Origin: Pyropia yezoensis
Taxonomy: Eukaryota; Rhodophyta; Bangiophyceae; Bangiales; Bangiaceae
Direction of reading: 5' to 3'
Length of the DNA: 64,000 nt
NCBI GenBank assembly: GCA_009829735.1
Contig: CM020618.1
Coordinates: 43,500,497 to 43,564,496 of the forward strand
How positions within the stretch are numbered: position 1 is the first letter of the stretch; each line of letters opens with the position of its first letter. The position numbers were made by a program, and so were the translations under genes. The notes beneath the pieces are model-generated. The model was not told the origin of the DNA, did no database searches, and worked only from the letters and a program-made list of their open reading frames with translations. Shown in pieces: positions 10,425 to 21,885 of this stretch.

Positions 10425-13400
10425 ATGTTTTCTCGTCCGTTCACTCTTCAAGACCGGCCATACCTCTTCGTTGCCGCGCTGTGGCGTGTGCACGTCTTTG
10501 TGCAGCTGGCGGCCTGCACCATGACGCCCCATCATCCCACTGCCTTCTTAGTCCCTGACGCCCGTGGTCGTACGCTTGTGACGCCGCCGGTACCTAGGTC
10601 CCGTGCATCCTTCCGACCAACGCCCCACCTCCCCCGCTATGGTCGTCCGTTTGTCGGGGTTGGTAGAGCTCTGCTGCGAAGTCCGGTCATGTGCTCTGCG
10701 CAACCTGGAGATGCGGGACGCAATACGGACCAGTCGTCATCCGCGGAAATCAAGAGGCTGCAAGAGGAAAACAAGAGGCTGAAGGAGGAGCTCAACAAGG
10801 TGGCGATAAAGAAGGCGCCCAAGGACCATCAGGTATGAGAGTGGGTCGAGGGCGTCTCTGAGTAGAGTGTCTCCATGCAGTTTGTTGAGGGCTGGGACTG
10901 CGTTTGACGGACGCTGGTCTTCCTGACAGATTGTCAACTCTCCGCTGGACCGCTCGCTCTCTCCTATTGTTTTCCCGGCTCGATTCTCTTCTTGTTCTCT
11001 GCAGGGCGTATCGACTACACCTGCCTTCCCTGGACCAGTTTGTCGTCTGCTTCAGCGTCTTGGGCAGGCCCGATTCGACTTCTCGCTCCTTGAAGAGGAC
11101 GCCGAGCACCCACAAGATGTTTGGACGCCTCCCAACTTTGATGTCATCTTCCAGCCCAACCCAAGCTCCCAAGTCGACTGGGACAAGCGGAAGGCGATGG
11201 GAGAAGCCTTTGTGGAGCGCATTGAACTACTCGCGTTCCAGGGTGGTGGCCCTTCACAGACAGCACCCGGACGCATGCCCTTGCTCTACATACTGGCGTC
11301 GAGCGGGCGTGGAAAGACTGAGGCCCTCCGCACGGTCGCTATGTGCGCTTCCCCCAGTGCTGATGTGCCAGACCCCGCGGGGTCTCCCGTCGTTGTCATG
11401 GGTCTCAGCTTCAACGGCAGCTTCCCCGTGCTACCCGCCGAGGAGGACTGCACCAACTTCTCTCGCGGCTACTACCTTTTGCTGTACGTGCGGCTGCTGT
11501 ATTGCGAGCTGGCCAAGTTTGGACGGAACCCGCTGACCTCTTTTGGCGCATTCATGACGACCTTCTACGCTGGGCTGACCAGCGAGCACACCGGGGTGGA
11601 GGGCGAGTACACCCCGGACGACGTGAAAGAGGAGGCACGCAGCATGATTGTACGCAAGGTGTCCCTAGCCGGTCCTGGGGCGCGGTTGGTGCTGCTCGTA
11701 GACGAGCTTGGGTTGCTGTCGACCTCGAGTGCTGGGGCCAAAGTGTGCAAAATGCTGAAGCAAGACATCAAGTACCCCATCCGCAGCGAAGCGTGCGCCT
11801 TGGCCGACAACGGTGTGGGTGTAGCCATCTTCTCGTCGCTGGATCGGGCCCTGATGATTGCAGAGCAGACGGCGTCGGGGCGCCGCGCCAAGATGGTGCG
11901 CAGCATTGACCCTCCCAAGTTTGCAGAGCTGTTCATCACGATGAGCAACGCCTTGTGGTCCAGGCCCCGCAAGGTCGACGACGAGCTGGCTGTATCGGTG
12001 GGATCGACGCGGCTCAAGATGAAAGTGACGGACTGCGCGGAAGTCTACGCGCTGATGGCGGGGTCCAGCTGGCGTGCCGGTGCCCTGACTGCTTTGGCTC
12101 TCAAGAATGTGCGCAAGCTGGACTTCTTTGACGTTGCGGAAGCGGTCAATACGGGCACCTCATCGGGGCGGTCTGCGAGTGCCTATGTAGTTGGCGCTGG
12201 AAGCGCCAGCAAGCCTGCACAAGGCAACCCCCAACGCCTGCCGCCGGACCTGTGGTCGGCACCCCCGGAGTTCCGTGATGCGGTGCTGGCGGCCGTTTTT
12301 GTCGCCATGAAGGTGCGCGCAGACGATCTCGTGTTGCCGCGTCCTTTCACGGGCGGTCACCTCGGGGCGTCAACTGGTGGACGAGGCGGAGCAGAACGCG
12401 AGGCGCCTGCAGCTGGTGCTTCCTCCGCGCTTGGTGTTGATACAGCCTCCTTGGAGGACGGAGCTGATGCTGTTCCCGCTGATCGCACTGCTGACGCGGC
12501 CATCATCTCGCGTGCAGCTGATGCGCGCCCGTCGGACCAGCGAGACAAGACCAAGGAGGAGGAGGAGGAAGTGCGCAATGAGCGTGACGCCGTGGCTTTG
12601 GCTGAGTACGAGCGGTGGCGAAACCTGTCTGTTTGGGATCTCACCTGGGGTGATGCACGTGCTTTGGCCTACATCACTGCAGGGGGCGACAAGACCTTTG
12701 TGCCGGGCTTGACCGGATTTGACGCCGTCGCAGGCGTGACTGCCGAGTGCACACCCTCTGCCCTCATGGATGCGTTCAAGATGGTCGTCGACGTTGTTGT
12801 TGAGCAGGCGGAGGACGCCCCGATTGACCTGGATGACGCCTCGCCCTCCCAGGAGACGGCTCGCAAGACGCTGGTCGGAGCCAAATGGGAGGAACTGGTC
12901 ATGTACGCCGAGTACCTGCGCTCCATTTGCCGTGCCCGATTCCCAACGGCCTACTCTTCCGTGACCCTGCTGGAGCTGCTTGGGATTGGTGCCGCCTACG
13001 TCGGCGAAGACCGCATTGTGCGGGACGTGCGCGTGAACGCCTCGGTCGCGCACAAGGAGGTACGGCGGCTGGCTGGCAAAGTGGGCAACAACACCCGGCA
13101 GCCAGATACCGTGATGGATCTTCTGCGGCGTGCGCGGAGCTTTCCCAAGCAGGTGTCGAGGACGGTGTTCCTTTTGCCCAACAACTTCTTCAAGCTTGAC
13201 GGCGTGTTCTTCCTCGTGGGGCCAGACGGTCCTGTCGCAGTCTGGGTCCAGGCCAAGAAGCGTGGCGCCACCGCCCTGCCAGACGGCAACCCGGTGACCA
13301 TCCTGCGGAAGCTGCACAAGGATGAGTCCAAGTTGGTGGAGCTGTTTGGCGGCCAGGACGAGTACGACTATTGGCTGCCGCGCTCTTGCTACTTGCACGT

Positions 13401-13575
13401 GGTTGACAATGAGCTGACTAAGCCTGACAAGAACGAGCATCCAGCTGCCGGCGCGTGGACGGAGCGCGCCATCATCCGGACCCGTACGGACCTTCCGCGC
13501 CTCTTGGGAAGGACGGTGTACAGCTTGGGCAGACTCCTTGCCCTTGTAAGCGGGCAGGACGTCTTCTCTGATTGA
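10425..13575 (+). CDS. Crinkler/RHS-type P-loop NTPase with C-terminal REase-like domain (two exons)
   Basis: Two exons, 10425-10832 and 11005-13575, join in phase 0 (KDHQ/GVSTT) to give about 992 aa. A later start at 10689 (MCSAQPG) would give about 904 aa; the longer N-terminus is Arg/Ser/Pro-rich and could be a targeting peptide. A short coiled coil follows (IKRLQEENKRLKEELNK). The P-loop is ASSGRGKT (K240 from the long start). A sensor-like GLSFNGSFPV comes next, then Walker B LVLLVDELG (D369, E370). Near the C-terminus, FFKLDGVFF with VWVQAKK supplies the D868...Q885-x-K887 pattern of PD-(D/E)xK nucleases. This NTPase plus REase-fold order is that of Crinkler/RHS-type proteins of oomycetes, trypanosomes and other eukaryotes. 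No signal peptide is obvious. Exon 2 is free of stops and has normal codon use, so the gene looks intact. The target of the putative nuclease is unknown. Confidence 0.72.
10833..11004 (+). other. Spliceosomal intron, 172 bp
   Basis: The donor reads CAG/GTATGAG and the acceptor TTCTCTGCAG/GGC after a pyrimidine-rich tract. Removing 172 bp joins frame 3 to frame 1 in phase 0. The downstream frame is open and protein-like from exactly 11005, about 190 bp before its first ATG at 11197, which is strong evidence for the acceptor. Confidence 0.8.
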
Positions 13576-13581
13576 GGCTTC

Positions 13582-14290
13582 ATGGCGACGTGGCGGAAGC
13601 GCGGGCCCCACCCCACCAGATGGGTAGGCGGTTGTGGCTTCGGTCGTGGTGGCGGCGGCGACGGCGGCGGGGCCGTCGCGCGGGCGCACCTGAACGTCGC
13701 CCTGCGGGCGGATGCGGTGCAGGCGCTGAGGGGGCTGGTCGACGCCGCCGCCGATGCCGCGGCGGTGCACCCCGGCGGCGGCGGCAGCGGCGGTGGTGGT
13801 GGTGGTGGTGGCGGCGGTGGTGGCGGTTGTGGTGGCGGCGGGTGGGGCGTGCCCCCCCCCCCCCCGCCCCCCACAGTCGCCCTCCCCCTCCCCGCCGTGC
13901 CCGTGCGGCACGTGCTGTGGGTGCTGACGCGGGCCTTCCTCGTCGACTTTCTCCCCTGGCGGCTGGGCGGCGCCTAGCTGGATGACCTCTCCCGCCTCGT
14001 CGTGCGCTCCATTGGGGGCGATGCCGCCGCCCGCGGGCGGGCTGTGGCAGCAGATGCGCCGGGGTGGCCGCGGCATTCGCGGCCTACCCCGCCTGCCCTG
14101 CGGTGCTGGGCGGCGGCGCCCGACGCGCCGGCGGGGTGGCGGGTGGCCGCCGCCGACCTGTTGTCGCTACTCGCGGCGGGGGCGGCGGCGGAGCGGGTGG
14201 AGTGGGGCTGGGTGGGGGGGGGGGTGGCGGGGCGCGCCGCCCCTGTCGCTCTCCTCCTCGGGGGCGGGGGCAGGGGCGGGGGATTGAGAG
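13582..14290 (+). pseudogene. Short Ala/Leu-rich helical coding remnant
   Basis: Just after the NTPase-nuclease stop, two frames together read like a helical repeat protein: LNVALRADAVQALRGLVDAA, VRHVLWVLTRAFLVDFLPW, then after a stop/frame change LDDLSRLVVRSIGG and VAAAFAAYPACPAVLGG. They are separated by Gly runs over GGT/GGC simple sequence and a C run near 13,853-13,867. It could be an exon or fragment of a HEAT-like gene such as the one on the other strand at 6.4-8.5 kb. It could also be chance in GC-rich DNA. Confidence 0.25.
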
Positions 14291-16230
14291 TGCTTCAGAA
14301 AAGTTTGTTGATAGGTCCCTGACTCGTGTTGCACGCCGTGAGAGCGCCTGATTGCACATGTCTGCGCAATGCACCGCACGCCGCCACAACGCGTTTCGGC
14401 AAGGCATACAAACGTTTTTCAAACTGTTCTCATAAGACTAAAACGACGACGCTGAGCACGCGTATGTGCTCAGAAACTGTCGCAAACGACGGGAAGTGGG
14501 TCATATGGGCCCCCAAAGTGGCCATTCTGGGCAGGTACCACAGACAGGCCGTCCAACGCCCCACAGTGCTCTCACCCTATAAAACCTACATCTGTCAGAT
14601 CTATACAGTATACCAAGTTACCTCAACAGCTGTTTTTCCACTCTCACCGGCACTGTGGGCGCGTCCAGCTGCGCCACAGTGCCCACCACCCCCTCTGCAG
14701 TCAGTCAGTCGCCAATGTGCGGACTCCAGTGTGCTTTCTTTACAGTATTACGGCACCATAGCCACCAGGTACCTTTGCCCTCAGGGTTCACTGAAAAAAG
14801 TAGACCCATAATGCTCACAATCGCTCGGAGGGGGCGCTTATAGCGCTTCACCCACCCAGCCTCTCGCTGTTCCTGTCGGCTGTACGGGTGCACGAAGCTA
14901 GATGTGTGCACACATAGACTCAGCGTGCTCATATTACCCAGAAACAACTATCTCTTCCCCCCGTGGGGCTCTCATGCACTTTATAGCCAGGCCCATAGTG
15001 GACAACTGATGATAATGAAACAGACTGGGGGCACTTTCTTGCGCTGTATGCACAAACGGTTGTGTCTCGCTGGCGCATAGACCTTCAGGGATGATCAAAA
15101 AGTCATAGCGAACGGTGTTTCACCGTCACAGGCGCCCTCGAGCTGCGGAACCCAGGGGGGATGGTGAGGACATTGTGTCCGTCCATGGGGTCGTTGGGGG
15201 CTCTGCTCTAGCAGACGTCTGCAGACCCACGCTCAAGACTGAGTAGAACAAGTAATAAAGGCTTGTGTATCCACTCGGCCTGCTGGGTGGCCGGGAAATG
15301 GTGAAGCGGGCGACAGGGCGGGGTGGAGGGGGGCGTCGGACGCCTGCGCTTCAGCCGCTGTCGACGGCAGTTGTGTAAGTGGCTGACCAGGTTACTCGCC
15401 GAGTCAAATATTGTACTCGTCCATCCAGCAATGATGAACCCGGGATACACTCCTCAGGATATATGGCTGATATCGTGTGACAGCCAATCACATCGGACGA
15501 ATGGGACCGATGATTCGCCAGATAAGCCAGGAGATGTGAGCTAAGTCGGGGGTGTATGTATTGTTCTCAGCTCAATATCTCGTAGTGCAATTTTTATAGT
15601 CGAATACCTCTGTGGGCAACCAGGGTTGCTTGTCCCCAGCGCAGTGGGGCTAAGAGCACACCCAACCACGTCATCCCCATCGGGAATAAGCAAACGTGGC
15701 ACGTAATTGGACCGCGAATCGGCTTAAAACGGCATCAAACCTCTGTTCTGGCGGGTTTCAAGATTGCGGGCGGTCATGTAGTGACGTCGACGGAAGGATC
15801 TCCACGTTCTCGGATCGGATTCGACCAAACCCAATTCATGTAACTCCTCCCGGGTTTCGGGCATGTTGGGGCCCCGTTGGGGCATGGGAATGGGGACACC
15901 CCAATCCGGTCGGAAATGGGCCATCCCCATCCCCATTCCCCATTCTCGCGGGCTGGTTGGGCCTCGACCACGTGTCCGATCGTCGCCGCATAGCAATTTT
16001 TTGCAATATGAATCTGACCGTGCACGATCGGTGACGACCGCAGCACGATCGCAGGCGCTTCGGGGCCCCCATCGGGCTCCGCGAAGTGGGGCGAATGGTC
16101 GGCGGGTAGCACTCGCGTGACAACCACAACAGGCCCGTGCCGGCTGCCCGCTGTGCCCGCGCCACTGGTATGGGGCGAGGGGCACACAGGCGGCGTGTCG
16201 GCCGGCGGTTGCGCAGCACCACAAACCGTG
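14291..16230. other. AT-richer intergenic region, no recognised gene
   Basis: Composition drops sharply from the flanking GC-rich DNA. A TATA-like CCTATAAAACC lies near 14,576 with no credible coding sequence after it. A perfect inverted repeat (GGCACTGTGG at 14,649-14,658 and CCACAGTGCC at 14,674-14,683) is present. Open frames at 15,700-16,230 exist on both strands but show no domain signal. This is the flank into which the first mobile element (E1) abuts. Confidence 0.5.
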
Positions 16231-16232
16231 CC

Positions 16233-16545
16233 TAACATAAGAATCTACAAAATCGACGAACCACCCCCCCTCAGTTCGTCAATTTCGCATGGTTCGTCAA
16301 TCGACGAACCGCCCCATATGGCCTGGAATCGCCACACCCCCCCCAGGTCGTCAATTTGGCCGGTTCGTCCACTCAGATCCGGAATCGACGAACCGCCCTT
16401 GACGCCCCCCTGGCGCGCATTCGACGAACCCCCCCCAGTTCGTCGATTTGGCCGGTTCTTCCTTTCCGCCCCCAGGCCCCCCCAGGCGCGCATCCGACGA
16501 ACCCCCCCTAGTTCGTCAATTTTGCCGGTTCTTCCTTTTGCCACC
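16233..16545 (+). repeat. E1 left-end subterminal hairpin repeats
   Basis: Just inside the left end, CGACGAAC and its complement GTTCGTCG/A alternate, separated by C-rich loops, giving several potential hairpins. A unit of about 65 bp (GGCGCGCATTCGACGAACCC then GTTCGTCGATTTGGCCGG) occurs twice here and three times in E2. The word GTCAATTTCGC also occurs in the E3 left end. Such subterminal repeats are typical binding sites for an element's own recombinase; that role is inferred. Confidence 0.7.
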
Positions 16546-17430
16546 CATCGTGCCTGTCCCCCCGCCTCCATTTATGCCACACCGCTTGTACCCCCGCCCC
16601 CACTTCCTCTCCCCTGCTCCTCCTGTCCGCGGCCCCATGTTGCCCGCTCGCGCATCCCCTCCCCCACCCTCGGCCCCCTTCCCCCCTCCCCTCCAGTACT
16701 TCCCCTCCCTTTTCCCTTCCCCTTTATCCTATGCACCCCAACCCGCCCCCTGCCCAAAATCTAGTGCCCATCCCCCCCCCCCCTTCCCTGGCTTCCCCCC
16801 CCCTTCTCACCCTTCCCCCACCCCCCCTTCCCCCTCCCCCCCCACCCCCTCCCCCCCTCCCATGCACTAAGGTAGAAATTACAGCCCCCACGTGGGCGCC
16901 TGTATCCACGCCCTTTTGCCTCCCCGATAGCCTGTCCTACTCGCCCCGCTCCCCCCATCCTCCCTTCATCCTCATCCAGCGTATCCACCTCCCCCTCAGC
17001 CTCTGACCACCGTCCCGCCCGACTGTCCCCTCCTCCAAAACTCCCTCACCGTCCTCTAGCCGTGGCCCTCCCCACTCGCACGCCCCCTCGCCCACAGACG
17101 ATTGCCACTTGACTCGCACGCCTCCCCGACCACGGACGCTTGGCCATAACCCTCTTTCTCTCCGCTGCGCCCACCACCACCTGAGAGGTACCCAATCACA
17201 CGCCCCCCCCTCCCAGGCGCACGTCTGATCCACCACAAAACGGTCGCCTCTTTGAACAACCCCCTCCATCTCTCCCGCCAATGCGCTCACGCGATAGCCG
17301 TCGTGGCATTCCCAGTAGCCGTTTTTCTTCCCGCGTAAAAAACTGCCGTCCTCTGCCCGTTTCGCCCACTCGGGGCGTAACGCCTGGGCCAACGCCTCCA
17401 CCCCGCAACGCACCGGTCCCGCGTCCGCGG

Positions 17431-17590
17431 CACAGTGGGCACACTGCCCCGCCCATAGCCTCTCTACCGACACAGTGGGCACACTGCCCCGCCCATAGCC
17501 TCTATACCGGCACAGTGGGCACACTGCCCCGCCCATAGCCTCTACAGTGGCACAGTGGGCACGCTGCCCCGCCCACAGCCTCTATAACAA
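17431..17590 (+). promoter_or_regulatory. Four 40-bp repeats and TATA-like box upstream of E1 helicase
   Basis: Four direct copies of a 40-bp unit (starts 17,431, 17,471, 17,511, 17,551) contain CACAGTGGGCACACTGCCCC and CGCCCATAGCCTCTATA. Inside the unit, CAGTG-GGCA-CACTG is an inverted repeat. The last copy leads into TATAAC at 17,583, 208 bp before the chosen ATG; the same spacing holds in E2. This looks like an upstream activating array plus core promoter. Conservation between E1 and E2 supports function but could be mere recent ancestry. Confidence 0.6.
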
Positions 17591-17790
17591 CCGTTACCAC
17601 TCCGTAGACTCTCTGTTGCCGGCTGGCTGGTGTGCGGCGTGTCCTTCTCTTCCCCCCACTCTGCCCATCCGCCCGCGTCCTCCTATGCCAGCCGCCCTGC
17701 CCTGGTCCTCCCCCGCCACCCGTCCGCCCGCCCCGCCGTCCCTCTCCACCCCCGCCTTTGCCTACCCGTCCCTCCCCCCCACTCGCTGCC

Positions 17791-20250
17791 ATGGCAGGCG
17801 AAGGCCCAGCCCGGCTCCCCCCATTCCCCCCCCTGCCCCTGACCGTTGTGCTCGCTGAGCGGGCAGCGACACAAGACGGCCCTGCACCCCCTCTGGCCCC
17901 TGTGCCAGCGCCTGCTCCGGTTCCGACTGGGCTGGTTGCGTGGCAGCCGGCGGCGCTCGTCATCTGTATGCCGTGCAAGACGGCCATCTATGACGGCACA
18001 GAGCTCAAGCACCACCTCGCCACCTCCCCCCACAAGGCCGCGGTGGCGCAAGCGCTGCAGGAGACTCCGCGGCCGGCTGCCCTCTCATCTGCCACCAGCT
18101 CTGTAGACGACTGCAAGGCGATGCTGGCCGCAGGCCCTCAGACGCCGGCGCAAAAGGCCGTCTCCGAGCGCTCCCTCAACTCTCCGTGGCCTGCTTCCTC
18201 GGCCGCGCCGCATCTGGCCCCGCTGCCGGGCCTGCCAACGTATAATGGCTACGTGTGCTACAACTGCAGGTCGGGCAACACGGACCTGCGGCAGCTGCAA
18301 AAGCAGCACACTGTCCACGGCGACGGCGCTCCACCCCTCGACGATGACCCGTTTGAGGAAAAGTGCGCCAAGGGCATCTACACCCTGGCCACCCTCCAGT
18401 CTCTGCAGCGTGGCAACAGGACCAGGCTCTACCCTGTGCAAGAGGTCTCCAACACCCCCCCCGCAGCGGCTGCCCCCGGCGCGCTGCCGACGGCGGCGAC
18501 CATGCCTCTGGACGTCTTCCTGGGCGGCGGCCCCCCCCCTGTCGACACTGGCGGCGGCACGGGCGGCAGTGCCGCGGCAGCCGGCCCTTCCTCTGTGCTT
18601 CCAACCTCTGATGACGCCACCGACGCCTCGGCCGGCGGCCTCATGCAAATGTTCCGCTTTGACGCGTCCCTGGCGGCCCTCCACTGGACGGCCGCGTCGA
18701 CCATGGAGCACTTTGGGCTGTTTGCCGCCCTCAAGACGACGGCTCCCCCACCCGGCGCACCCGCATACAGTTACGAGCCTCGTGGCTTGTTTTTCTTTGC
18801 CTCCCTCAAGGCGGCCGTCCTGGCGGTCTGCGACGGCGCCCTGTCCTTTGTCAGGGACCGGCGGCCCACTGTCGCCTCGCGGCTCCGCATCGGCAAGGCC
18901 ACTGCCGACACGGTGAGCCATCGCCCGTTCAACGTCCGCATCACCCCGCCGACGGTGAGCAAGTACGCGCGCGACACGGCCATCCTCCTCTACGTCTGCG
19001 TCGAGCTGGCCGCCCTGGGCGCCCGCACAGACACCGAGGTGCTGGAAGACGGCCGGCAGACCCCTGCCCTTTCCGCCGCTACCTGTGCGCTGGCTGCCAA
19101 GGTACGCCGTGCCTTTCGGGCAAAGGCACCTCGCGTCGTCCAAGTGGTGCGTGACAAGCGGGCGGCGCAGCCAGACTATGCCGCTGGGCAGGACGACGCG
19201 TCCCTGGTGGGCCAGGCGGTCCTTGCCGACGCCGTCTCTGCCCTCTTGCGGGGCATCTTCCACGAGGTCTTTGACCCCCGACCGCTGGCCGTCGGCGGCA
19301 GTGGCAAAACGCAGTCGGATCTGGCCCTCCTCATGCCCTTTCTCTCCGTCTTGTACCCGTCGGCGACAGCGGCCGCGCTGACGACCGCCGGCGGGGACCC
19401 CACGGCAGATACGGCCGCCCTGCATGTGAGCTACGTGGACGCGGGGAGCGCTCAGCACCTGGCGGGCGCCCTCATCTTTTTCACCTACATTGCCAACACC
19501 CTTCACCTGATGAAGGAAAAGGTCGCCACCGCGACCGAGTCGTACGCACAAATCGCCGAGCTGTCCAACCCGACGGCCGACACGGCCGCTGCCTACATTG
19601 TGCAGCTCTATGCGCACGGCGAGAGCATTGGGCGGTCCGAGCACCTGGCGCCCTCCTTTCTCCCCTGCGAGGACCCCGAACACCTTGTCGATGCCGTGCC
19701 GGGCGCCATTTGTGGCTCCCTCCTCACCCGCGGCGTCCACCTCAGCACGGTCACCCTGGGCGAGCGCGTCGTGGCCGCCCAGGCCCGCATGTATGACAAG
19801 GTACGGGAGCTCCTCTTTGGCTACGACCCCGAGCAGTCGTCCTTTTTCACCGACGCCCTGTCGTTGGTGGACGTGCCAACCCGCCAGGAGCCTGGCGTGT
19901 CCTTCCTCCAGATCAAGGAGAACCGCGAGACGGTGCGGCGCCTCCAGTCTCACCTTCTCACGTCTGGCGTCCTCGACTCGGCCGCCTGCCCCGTACGTCC
20001 GGCGTACAAGCGTGCAAGCGGCCCGCGCCGCCCGGGGGAGCCCGCGCGTATGGAGCTCGACCTGTCGGCCCCGCCTGTGGCGGTCAAGGGCAAGGCCCGC
20101 GTAGACGCGTGGCTCAAGCAGGTGGAGCTGCTTCGCGCCGACCTATGGGCCATCATGCACGTTGTCGGGGGCGCTCCCGCCCGTCAGACCGAGAGCGCGG
20201 CCATCTCCATCTGTGCCTCGATCGCCCGCATCCGACGGTCGCTCTTTATC
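17791..20250 (+). pseudogene. E1 recombinase-helicase gene, truncated after codon 820
   Basis: This is the first 820 codons of a gene nearly identical to the intact E2 copy, starting at GCCATGGCAGG. It keeps both N-terminal zinc-finger-like motifs and the long middle region, and ends at ARIRRSLFI where the E2 left end interrupts it. The run-on frame reads 56 foreign residues to a stop at 20,421. It lacks the recombinase-like catalytic boxes, the helicase and the Cys-rich tail, so it should not encode a working enzyme. No insertion or deletion separates it from E2 across 820 codons. The missing C-terminal part (HDGQVYIV onward) is not found elsewhere in the window apart from the intact E2 copy. 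Confidence 0.85.
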
Positions 20251-20251
20251 C

Positions 20252-20635
20252 TAACATACGAATCTACAAAATCGACGAACCACCCCCCCTCAGTTCGTCA
20301 ATTTCGCATGGTTCGTCAATCGACGAACCGCCCCATATGGCCCGGAATCGCCACACCCCCCCCAGTTCGTCAATTTGGCCGGTTCGTCCTCTCAGATCCG
20401 GAATCGACGAACCGCCCGTGACGCCCCCCAGGCGCGCATTCGACGAACCCCCCCCAGTTCGTCGATTTGGCCGGTTCTTCCTTTCCGCCCCCACTGCCCC
20501 CCAGGCGCGCATTCGACGAACCCCCCCCAGTTCGCCAAAATCGCCGGTTCTTCCTTTTCGCCCCCACGCCCCCCCAGGCGCGCATTCGACGAACCCCCCT
20601 CAGTTCGTCAATTTCGCCGGTTCTTCCTTTTGCCA
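20252..20635 (+). repeat. E2 left-end subterminal hairpin repeats
   Basis: This is the same CGACGAAC/GTTCGTCG hairpin series as in E1 but with one more copy of the unit of about 65 bp (three rather than two), so the leader is longer by about that much. The repeat number is therefore evolving by slippage or exchange. Confidence 0.7.
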
Positions 20636-21524
20636 CCCGTCGTGCCTGTCCCCCCGCCTCCATTTATGCCACACCGCTTGTACCCCCGCCCCCACTTCTT
20701 CTCCCCTGCTCCTCCTGTCCGCGTCCCTACCTTGCCCGCTCACCCATGCCTTCCCCCATCCTCTGCGCGCTTCCCCCCTCCCCTCCCAGTACTTCCCCTC
20801 CTCCCTTCACCCCTCCTCTTCATCCTGTGCACCCCTACCCGCCTCCTCGCCAAACTTCAGTGCCCAACCCCCCCCCCTCCTCCCTGGCCCCCCCCCCCCT
20901 TCCCACCCTTCCCCAGCCCCCCTTCCCCCTCCCGCCCCACCCCCTCCTCCCCTCCCATGCACTAAGGTAGAAATTACAGCCCCCTTGTGGGCGCCTGTAT
21001 CCACGCCCTTTTGCCTCCCCGATAGCCTGTCCTACTCGCCCCGCCCCCCCCCTCCTCCGTCCATCCTCATCCAGCGTATCCACCTAGCCCTCAGCCTGTA
21101 ACGACCGTGCCGCCCCACTGTCCCCTCCTCCAAAACTCCCTCACGGTCCTCTAGCCGTGGCCCTCCCCACTCGCACGCCCCCTCGCCCACAGACGCTTGC
21201 CACTTGACTCGCACGCCCCCCCGACCACGGGCGCTTGGCCATAACCCTCTTTCTCTCCGCTGCGCCCACCACCACCTGAGAGGTACCCAGTCACACGCCC
21301 CCCATTCCCAGGCGCACGTCTGATCCACCACAAAACGGTCGCCTCTTTGAACAACCCCCTCCATCTCTCCCGCCAATGCGCTCACGCGATAGCCGTCGTG
21401 GCATTCCCAGTAGCCGTTTTTCTTCCCTCCTAAAAAACTGCCGTCCTCTGCCCGTTTCGCCCACTCGGGGCGTAATGCCTGGGCCAACGCCTCTACCCCG
21501 CAACGCACCGGTCCCGCGTCCGCG

Positions 21525-21684
21525 GCACAGTGGGCACACTGCCCCGCCCATAGCCTCTCTACCGACACAGTGGGCACACTGCCCCGCCCATAGCATCTAT
21601 ACCGGCACAGTGGGCACACTGTCCCGCCCATAGCTTCTACAGTGGCACAGTGGGCACGCTGCCCCGCCCACAGCCTCTATAACA
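21525..21684 (+). promoter_or_regulatory. Four 40-bp repeats and TATA-like box upstream of E2 helicase
   Basis: Copies start at 21,525, 21,565, 21,605 and 21,645 and match the E1 array. TATAAC lies at 21,678, again 208 bp before the ATG. The third copy carries small substitutions. A pyrimidine-rich leader follows, as it does before most genes of these elements. Confidence 0.6.
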
Positions 21685-21885
21685 ACCGTTACCACTCCGT
21701 AGACTCTCTGTTGTCGGCTGGCTGGTGTGCGCCGTGTCCCTCTCTTCCCCCCACTCTGCCCATCCGCCCGCGTCCTCCTATGCCAGCCGCCCTGCCCTGG
21801 TCCTCCCCCGGCACCCGTCCTCCCGCCCCGCCGTCCCTCTCCGCCGCCGCCTTTGCCTACCCGTCCCTTCCCCTCACCCGCTGCC

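Larger units (their letters stand above)
16233..20251 (+). mobile_element. Element E1: recombinase-helicase element, truncated by E2
   Basis: The left end is defined by comparison. The sequence from (CC)TAACATA at 16,233 matches that at 20,252 almost base for base over about 1.6 kb of leader and then the helicase gene. Upstream of each start the sequences are unrelated. E1 stops inside its helicase gene at 20,251, where E2 begins, so only about 4.0 kb is present. Orientation is the same as the other elements. By hand count E1 and E2 differ at about 30 of 820 aligned residues, so the two copies are recent relatives. Confidence 0.85.
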
